Positions 59,337 to 64,000 of a DNA stretch of 64,000 nt are shown piece by piece. The DNA is taken from contig NZ_JAMPKY010000007.1 of NCBI RefSeq assembly GCF_039962255.1, positions 293,990-357,989 of the forward strand, in the 5' to 3' direction. Both the position numbers and the translations under genes were made by a program. A model generated the notes under the pieces. That model did no database searches, was not told the DNA's origin, and worked only from the letters and a program-made list of their open reading frames with translations. The stretch comes from Leptolyngbya subtilissima AS-A7 (GTDB lineage Bacteria; Cyanobacteriota; Cyanobacteriia; Phormidesmidales; Phormidesmidaceae). The first letter of the stretch is position 1, and the number at the start of each line of letters is the position of its first letter.

Positions 59337-60539
59337 ATGGGTCGCGCAGAGAAAGTTGTCCTAGCCTATTCCGGTGGCGTCGATACCACCGTCTGTATTC
59401 CCTACCTGATGAACGAGTGGGGCGTAAAAGAGGTGATTACCCTAGCGGCAGACCTAGGCCAGGGCGACGAGCTAGAACCGATTCGCGTCAAAGCGCTGAA
59501 TGCCGGGGTGAAAGAATCCCTAGTCGCCGACCTGACCGAAGAATTTATCACCGACTACGCCTTTCCAGCCATCCAGGCCAACGCGCTGTACGAAAACCGC
59601 TACCCCCTCTCCACCGCCCTGGCTCGTCCACTAATTGCTAAGGCCCTGGTAGAGGCCGCCGATCGCTATGGGGCTGATGCTGTCGCCCACGGCTGCACCG
59701 GTAAGGGCAACGATCAGGTGCGTTTCGATGTGGCGATCGCCGCCCTCAACCCCGGCCTCAAGGTGCTGGCCCCCGCCCGCGAGTGGGGTATGGGCCGCGA
59801 AGAGACCATTGCCTACGGCGAAAAAATGGGCCTCGCCTTCCCAGTGAAAAAATCCAGCCCCTATTCTATTGACCGCAACCTGCTGGGCCGCAGCATCGAA
59901 GCCGGGCCGCTCGAAAACCCCATGACCGAGCCCCTAGAAGAAGTGTTTTTGATGACCGAGGCGATCGAAAACACCCCCAATGAACCGGAATATATCGACA
60001 TCGGCTTTACCAAGGGGCTGCCCACCAGCCTCAACGGTGAAGCCCTCGGCCCAGTAGAGCTGATTACGCAGCTGAATGAAATTGCTGGTCGCCATGGCGT
60101 GGGCCGCATCGACATGATCGAAAACCGCCTGGTGGGCATCAAGTCTCGCGAAATTTACGAAGCCCCCGCCCTGCTGGTGCTGATCGACGCCCACCGCGAC
60201 CTGGAGAGCCTCACCCTCACCGCCGATGTCACCCAGTACAAGCGCGGCATTGAAGAAACCTACAGCCGCCTGGTCTACAACGGCCTCTGGTATAGCCCCC
60301 TCAAGCTGGCCCTGGATGCCTTCATTCAGCAGACCCAGGAGCGGGTCAGCGGCACCGTGCGGGTGAAGCTGTTTAAAGGCACCAACCGGGTAGTGGGTCG
60401 CGAGTCTAACCTCGCCCTCTACAGCGATGCCCTGGCCACCTACAGCTCCGACGACACGTTTGACCACAAGGCTGCCGAGGGCTTTATCTACGTGTGGGGC
60501 CTGCCCACCCGCGTCTGGTCTGAGAAAATGCGCGGTTAG
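59337..60539 (+). CDS. argG: Argininosuccinate synthase
   Basis: 400 residues from the ATG at 59337 ([19 protein letters not shown]); an in-frame TTG 6 bp upstream is less likely. The ATP pyrophosphatase P-loop is SGGVDTT at about residues 12-18. Family blocks: [32 protein letters not shown], and YEAPALLVL. Joins citrulline and aspartate using ATP in arginine synthesis. GC-rich codon use returns here, marking the right edge of the AT-rich cassette. Confidence 0.98.
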   Translation: MGRAEKVVLAYSGGVDTTVCIPYLMNEWGVKEVITLAADLGQGDELEPIRVKALNAGVKESLVADLTEEFITDYAFPAIQANALYENRYPLSTALARPLIAKALVEAADRYGADAVAHGCTGKGNDQVRFDVAIAALNPGLKVLAPAREWGMGREETIAYGEKMGLAFPVKKSSPYSIDRNLLGRSIEAGPLENPMTEPLEEVFLMTEAIENTPNEPEYIDIGFTKGLPTSLNGEALGPVELITQLNEIAGRHGVGRIDMIENRLVGIKSREIYEAPALLVLIDAHRDLESLTLTADVTQYKRGIEETYSRLVYNGLWYSPLKLALDAFIQQTQERVSGTVRVKLFKGTNRVVGRESNLALYSDALATYSSDDTFDHKAAEGFIYVWGLPTRVWSEKMRG

Positions 60540-60569
60540 CGCCTAGGAGTAGATGGCGATGGCTCAAAG

Positions 60570-60595
60570 CCCCTCTCCCAAGATTGGGAGAGGGG
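60570..60595. repeat. Extragenic palindrome after argG
   Basis: CCCCTCTCCCAA (60570-60581) and TTGGGAGAGGGG (60584-60595) form a perfect 12-bp stem with a 2-nt spacer, followed by a related GGGGAGAGGG. This motif is a common dispersed palindrome in cyanobacteria and other bacteria. It may act as a terminator for argG. Confidence 0.8.
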
Positions 60596-60694
60596 TTTGG
60601 GGAGAGGGTAAATTCGCTGCCAACTGTTTTGTTTTCGATATTTCGATCTAGTGAGGTTGGCTAGAGCACTAGCGGCACCTAGCAGGTGGACTTT

Positions 60695-60721
60695 GTTGGG
60701 TTACACTGCGTTTCACCCAAC
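60695..60721. repeat. Second extragenic palindrome, before the Lgt-like gene
   Basis: GTTGGGT (60695-60701) and ACCCAAC (60715-60721) flank a 13-nt spacer. It resembles the widespread cyanobacterial TTGGGTT...ACCCAAC dispersed repeat. Confidence 0.65.
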
Positions 60722-60738
60722 CTACTCGCGTCCAATCT

Positions 60739-61479
60739 ATGGTGTTTCCGGTTTATTTGGGGGTGGGGGCGTTTAAGCTCCACCCCCATTTTGTGTTTGA
60801 GGTAGTGGCCTACGGGGTCGCCATGGGGCTGCTGCGTCGCAATGTCAGCCGTGACGCTATCCCATTGAACCAGCGCAGCTCGGTGGTGGTGGGTGGGCTG
60901 ATCGGCGCGCTGGTGGGGGCAAAGCTGCTGGTGCTGCTCCAGCATATAGATTTGTTGGGGAGCGACTGGCGATCGTGGCTGCTGCTGGGCTTGCAGGGCA
61001 AAACGGTTGTAGGGGCACTGTTAGGCGGGCTAATCGGCGTCGAGCTAACCAAAAAGTGGATTGGCCTGACGCGATCGACCGGCGATGCCTTTGTGTTTCC
61101 GCTGTTGGCGGGGACGGCGATCGGGCGGGTGGGGTGCTTTTTGACCGGGCTGAGCGATCGCACCTACGGCACCGTCACGGCCCTACCCTGGGGCATCGAC
61201 TTTGGCGATGGCCTACCCCGCCACCCCACCCAGCTCTACGAAATTGGCTTCTTGATTGCCTTGGGCATGTTTCTAGCCTGGTATCGCAAAAGCGATCCTC
61301 CCAGCGGCAAACTGTTTCAGCTCTATCTGGTCGGCTACCTCGGTTTTCGCTTTGTTGTTGATTTTCTTAAACCCGACTTTCAGCCGCTCTTGGGGCTAAG
61401 CTTTATTCAACTCGCCTGCCTGCTGGGAGTGGCCTACGGGCTATATCAGCTTTTGCGGCAGGAGGTCACAGTTTCGTAG
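60739..61479 (+). CDS. Lgt-family membrane protein, divergent paralog
   Basis: 246 residues with about six or seven membrane helices and the general pattern of prolipoprotein diacylglyceryl transferase: GGLIGALVGAKLL, GALLGGLIGVEL, GTAIGRVGCFLTGLSDRTYG and RHPTQLYE. The Lgt signature G-R-x-G-N-F-x-N-x-E is altered: the first Asn is Cys, the second is Thr and the Glu is lost, so normal lipoprotein modification is doubtful. Its gene ends 10 bp before a radical SAM gene of lipid-chemistry type, which suggests that it handles a lipid substrate or headgroup instead. The housekeeping lgt must lie elsewhere. Confidence 0.85.
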   Translation: MVFPVYLGVGAFKLHPHFVFEVVAYGVAMGLLRRNVSRDAIPLNQRSSVVVGGLIGALVGAKLLVLLQHIDLLGSDWRSWLLLGLQGKTVVGALLGGLIGVELTKKWIGLTRSTGDAFVFPLLAGTAIGRVGCFLTGLSDRTYGTVTALPWGIDFGDGLPRHPTQLYEIGFLIALGMFLAWYRKSDPPSGKLFQLYLVGYLGFRFVVDFLKPDFQPLLGLSFIQLACLLGVAYGLYQLLRQEVTVS

Positions 61480-61489
61480 CAGCGTCCCC

Positions 61490-62920
61490 ATGCCCACCCG
61501 CCCCTACCTGTTCTACGCCCTCACCAACAGCCTGTGCTCCCGCTGCCTAGGCAAAGTCGAGGCCAAAATCGTCTTTCAAGACGGGGGCGTGTATCTGATC
61601 AAGCACTGCCCCACCCACGGGCGCGAAGAAGTCCTAATTGCCGACGACGAAGAATATTACCGGCAAACCCAGGCGTTCATCAAACCGGGGGACATGCCCC
61701 TCAAGTTCAACACTCCCATCCGCTACGGCTGCCCCTACGACTGTGGCCTCTGCCCCGATCACGAGCAGCACAGCTGCCTGACGCTGATCGAACTGACCGA
61801 TCGCTGCAACCTGAGCTGTCCCATCTGCTATGCCGACTCCGGTGTCGAGGAGCACAATGCTGCCCAGCAGCCCCGCCGCCACCGCTCCCTGGCCGAGATC
61901 GAGCGCATGTTAGATGCAGTCGTCGCTAACGAGGGTAGCCCCCAGGTGGTGCAGCTCAGCGGCGGCGAACCTACCCTGCATCCTGACTTTTTTAAAGTGC
62001 TGGAGCTAGTCAAGGCCCGACCGATTCAGCATTTGATGATCAACACCAACGGGCTGCGGATTGCTCAGGACGCAGCGTTCTGCGATCGCCTCGCCCAGTA
62101 CAAAACTGGCACCGAAATCTATCTCCAGTTCGACAGCTTTGAGGAAAAAGCCCTGCGCGAACTGCGAGGGGCCGACCTACGCGCCACACGGCAGCAGGCG
62201 ATCGATCGCCTCAACGACCTCAACCTCTCGACCACTCTGGTCGTCACCCTCAAGAAAGGGCTCAACGACCACGAAATCGGCAAAATCATCGACTACGCTC
62301 TGGCCCAGCGCTGTGTGCGAGGCGTGACATTTCAGCCCATTCAGGCGGCGGGGCGGCTAGAGGGGTTTGAGGCGGGGCGCGATCGCTATACCCTTACTGA
62401 GGTGCGCCGCGCCATTCTTGACCAGAGCCCACATTTCAAACCGCAGGATATTCTGCCAGTGCCCTGCCACCCCGACTCACTAGCGATGGCCTATGCTCTC
62501 AAGATCAAGGGCAAAGTAATTCCGCTAACGGGCATGTTCTCAACGCCAACATTTGTGGACATGATGCCCAACTCGGTGCTCTACGAGCAAGACCCTCAGC
62601 TCAAGCAAAAAATCTTCGAGCTGTTTTCTACCAGCCACTCCCCGCAGTCATCTGCCAATGCGCTGAAGCAACTGCTCTGTTGCCTGCCCCAGGTAACTGT
62701 GCCCAGCGGCATTACTTACGAGAATATTTTTCGCATTATGATTGTGCAGTTTCTCGATGCCTTCAACTTCGATGTGCGATCGGTGAAGCGATCGTGCATC
62801 CACATCGTGCACTCCGATGGCCGCATTATTCCCTTCGACACCTACAACCTGTTTTATCGAGAGGGCAGTACCGGAGCCGCTAAACTGGCCAAAGTTCAGT
62901 CTGCTACCTCAACCCCATGA
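61490..62920 (+). CDS. Radical SAM protein of the tetraether-lipid-synthase (Tes/MJ0619)-like family
   Basis: 476 residues. Cysteine groups: C16 and C19 (SLCSRC) with C40 (HCPTHG) in a rubredoxin-like N-terminal part; C81, C85 and C88 (GCPYDCGLCPDH); and the radical SAM motif C106-x3-C110-x2-C113 (RCNLSCPICY). This order, with GCPYDCGLCP before the main motif, is typical of the family that includes archaeal tetraether synthase, which couples lipid tails by radical C-C bonding, and MJ0619, once assigned to pterin methylation. Next to an Lgt-like membrane protein and overlapping a small membrane protein, lipid-tail chemistry is the best inference for this cyanobacterial member; its substrate is unknown. 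Confidence 0.88.
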   Translation: MPTRPYLFYALTNSLCSRCLGKVEAKIVFQDGGVYLIKHCPTHGREEVLIADDEEYYRQTQAFIKPGDMPLKFNTPIRYGCPYDCGLCPDHEQHSCLTLIELTDRCNLSCPICYADSGVEEHNAAQQPRRHRSLAEIERMLDAVVANEGSPQVVQLSGGEPTLHPDFFKVLELVKARPIQHLMINTNGLRIAQDAAFCDRLAQYKTGTEIYLQFDSFEEKALRELRGADLRATRQQAIDRLNDLNLSTTLVVTLKKGLNDHEIGKIIDYALAQRCVRGVTFQPIQAAGRLEGFEAGRDRYTLTEVRRAILDQSPHFKPQDILPVPCHPDSLAMAYALKIKGKVIPLTGMFSTPTFVDMMPNSVLYEQDPQLKQKIFELFSTSHSPQSSANALKQLLCCLPQVTVPSGITYENIFRIMIVQFLDAFNFDVRSVKRSCIHIVHSDGRIIPFDTYNLFYREGSTGAAKLAKVQSATSTP

Positions 62921-63270
62921 CCAACCCTACCGATCCCACACCCCCAAACAACCCCACGCCCCAAAACGAACTTTTGGAAATCATTAAAGGCATGCTGCTG
63001 CTGTTGGGCTGCCATGCCATAGCCGGGGCACTGATATTTCTTTTAGGTTTGTTGGTAGCCGTGATTGGCATCGGCGACTATGCGTTTGTCATTCCCTGGT
63101 TTATCGGAGCAGCGGGGTTCTTATTCTGGCAGCTGCTCTACGTGATTCCGTTAGTGATCACTCTCCGGCGGCGAGGGCACCCCGACATGGCTAAGGGGGT
63201 AATCATCGCCGCTACGCTGACTGCCTTAGTAAACGGGGCTTGCTTTGTCTCTATGTATGGCTTTGTTTAG
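62917..63270 (+). CDS. Small membrane protein in the radical SAM unit
   Basis: 117 residues with three likely membrane helices (GMLLLLGCHAIAGALIFLLG, then DYAFVIPWFIGAAGFLF leading to LYVIPLVITL, then VIIAATLTALVNGACFV) after a proline-rich N-terminal 18 residues. No family recognised with confidence. It overlaps the radical SAM stop by 4 bp (ATGA), so it is translated with it. It may anchor the complex to the membrane. Third and last gene of the Lgt-like unit. Confidence 0.82.
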   Translation: MTNPTDPTPPNNPTPQNELLEIIKGMLLLLGCHAIAGALIFLLGLLVAVIGIGDYAFVIPWFIGAAGFLFWQLLYVIPLVITLRRRGHPDMAKGVIIAATLTALVNGACFVSMYGFV

Positions 63271-63321
63271 AATTTGTGGACAGAGCTATTACAGGGAACC
63301 ACTACTCATCTACCCGCTGAT

Positions 63322-63699
63322 TCACTCCCCACAATAGGCAATCAGATCAATCTCAACATCTCCATAGCCTGCCAATGCCGTGACCCCCACGGTTGTGCGA
63401 CTGGGCTGGGGAGCATCGCCAAAGTAAGATTGGTAGATGGCGTTCACCGTTTCGTAATAGCGAAAGTCGGTGACAAATACTCTAGCCATGACTACTTTGT
63501 TAAAACCGCTGCCCGCGTGGTCGAGCACTAGGGCCAAATTATCCATTACCCGCCGTGTCTGGTCTTCAATCGAGCCTTTGACAACTTCGCCTGTAGCTGG
63601 ATCTTCCGCTAGCTGGCCAGTGACAAACAGAAAGTCTCCCGCTCGCACGGCGTGGGAATAAGGAGCTACCGGAGGCAGCAGGTTATTGGGCAGGGTCAT
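63322..63699 (-). CDS. ridA: RidA-family protein (reactive intermediate deaminase)
   Basis: 125 residues from the ATG at 63699, which has a GGAG ribosome-binding site; earlier in-frame starts at 63711 and 63732 are possible. RidA hydrolyses reactive enamine/imine products of PLP enzymes such as serine/threonine dehydratase. Family blocks: PVAPYSHAVRAGDFLFVTGQ, VVMARVFVTDFRYYETVNAI and PSRTTVGVTALAGYGDVEID, the last with the substrate-binding arginine. It is on the minus strand, convergent with the small membrane protein. Confidence 0.94.
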   Translation of the reverse strand: MTLPNNLLPPVAPYSHAVRAGDFLFVTGQLAEDPATGEVVKGSIEDQTRRVMDNLALVLDHAGSGFNKVVMARVFVTDFRYYETVNAIYQSYFGDAPQPSRTTVGVTALAGYGDVEIDLIAYCGE

Positions 63700-63790
63700 A
63701 AACTCCAGCATCGGGGTAGTTCTCGATAACAACAGCCCTAAAGTTTAGACCAACCTGTGATCGCAGCGTGATCGATTCCACGCTTTCGCT

Positions 63791-63826
63791 AAAACAAAGA
63801 GCGCCCCCCTTGCGAGGAGCGCTCTT
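63791..63826 (-). terminator. Intrinsic terminator of psbA
   Basis: Read on the minus strand, AAGAGCGC (63826 down to 63819) pairs with GCGCTCTT (63804 down to 63797) and TGTTTT follows. It stands 34 bp after the psbA stop. Confidence 0.85.
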
Positions 63827-63859
63827 GTGCTAGTCAATCAGTGGGGTAGTCGTCGAGGA

Positions 63860-64000
<141 letters not shown>

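Overview
The window is chromosomal DNA of a cyanobacterium, most likely a filamentous Leptolyngbya/Nodosilinea-like lineage (the rank is inference). Evidence seen directly: RNA polymerase beta' split into rpoC1 and rpoC2, an iron-stress isiA-isiB-isiC cluster, the carboxysome shell protein CcmP, the C-terminus of photosystem II D1, and very frequent GCGATCGC (HIP1) octamers. Both ends cut a gene: clpC at the left and psbA at the right, both on the minus strand.

Layout. 1-8.2 kb: clpC, a one-TM protein with a possible nuclease-like fold, isiABC, a Cys-rich membrane protein, and a MinD/ParA-like ATPase paired with a small probable winged-helix protein. 8.2-21.3 kb: two secreted proteins on the minus strand (DUF3370 and a large metzincin-type protease), purN, a DUF1350 protein, a Crp/Fnr regulator, leuC, tRNA 2-selenouridine synthase, a DUF429 protein and a cupin. 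21.3-31.2 kb: argS; a two-gene signalling unit in which an MHYT-PAS-GAF hybrid kinase with a cyanobacteriochrome-like bilin-binding motif precedes a receiver-adenylate cyclase; then pyrG and hisD. 31.4-44.4 kb: an information-processing block of rpsT, tatD, rpoB, rpoC1, rpoC2, the RNase P RNA gene rnpB, rnc and an oxidoreductase, with clear intrinsic terminators after rpsT and rpoC2. 44.7-54.3 kb: a small secreted protein, ccmP, a fasciclin protein with a 12-residue repeat, a NarL-type response regulator, a GST-like protein, mutL, an inactive-looking rhodanese, cofG, a small zinc-ribbon-like protein and mazG.

54.3-59.1 kb is the accessory part. It starts with a non-coding 21-bp-periodic repeat field containing a 63-bp higher-order repeat, followed by a leader with three hairpins before a small conserved protein. 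Then comes a visibly AT-richer cassette: a dynamin-like GTPase, a KGK-domain gene broken by an in-frame stop, an intact KGK-domain gene, and an HNH endonuclease overlapping it by 4 bp. This cassette is the best candidate for an undescribed system, possibly defensive, but that function is inference from gene content only.

59.3-64 kb: argG; then a tight three-gene unit of a divergent Lgt-like membrane protein lacking the usual Lgt signature residues, a radical SAM protein with the cysteine pattern of the tetraether-lipid-synthase/MJ0619 family, and a small membrane protein; then ridA and the end of psbA. The three-gene unit is the second strong candidate for new biology, probably lipid-tail chemistry. 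No tRNA gene, rRNA gene, CRISPR array or insertion sequence was recognised.
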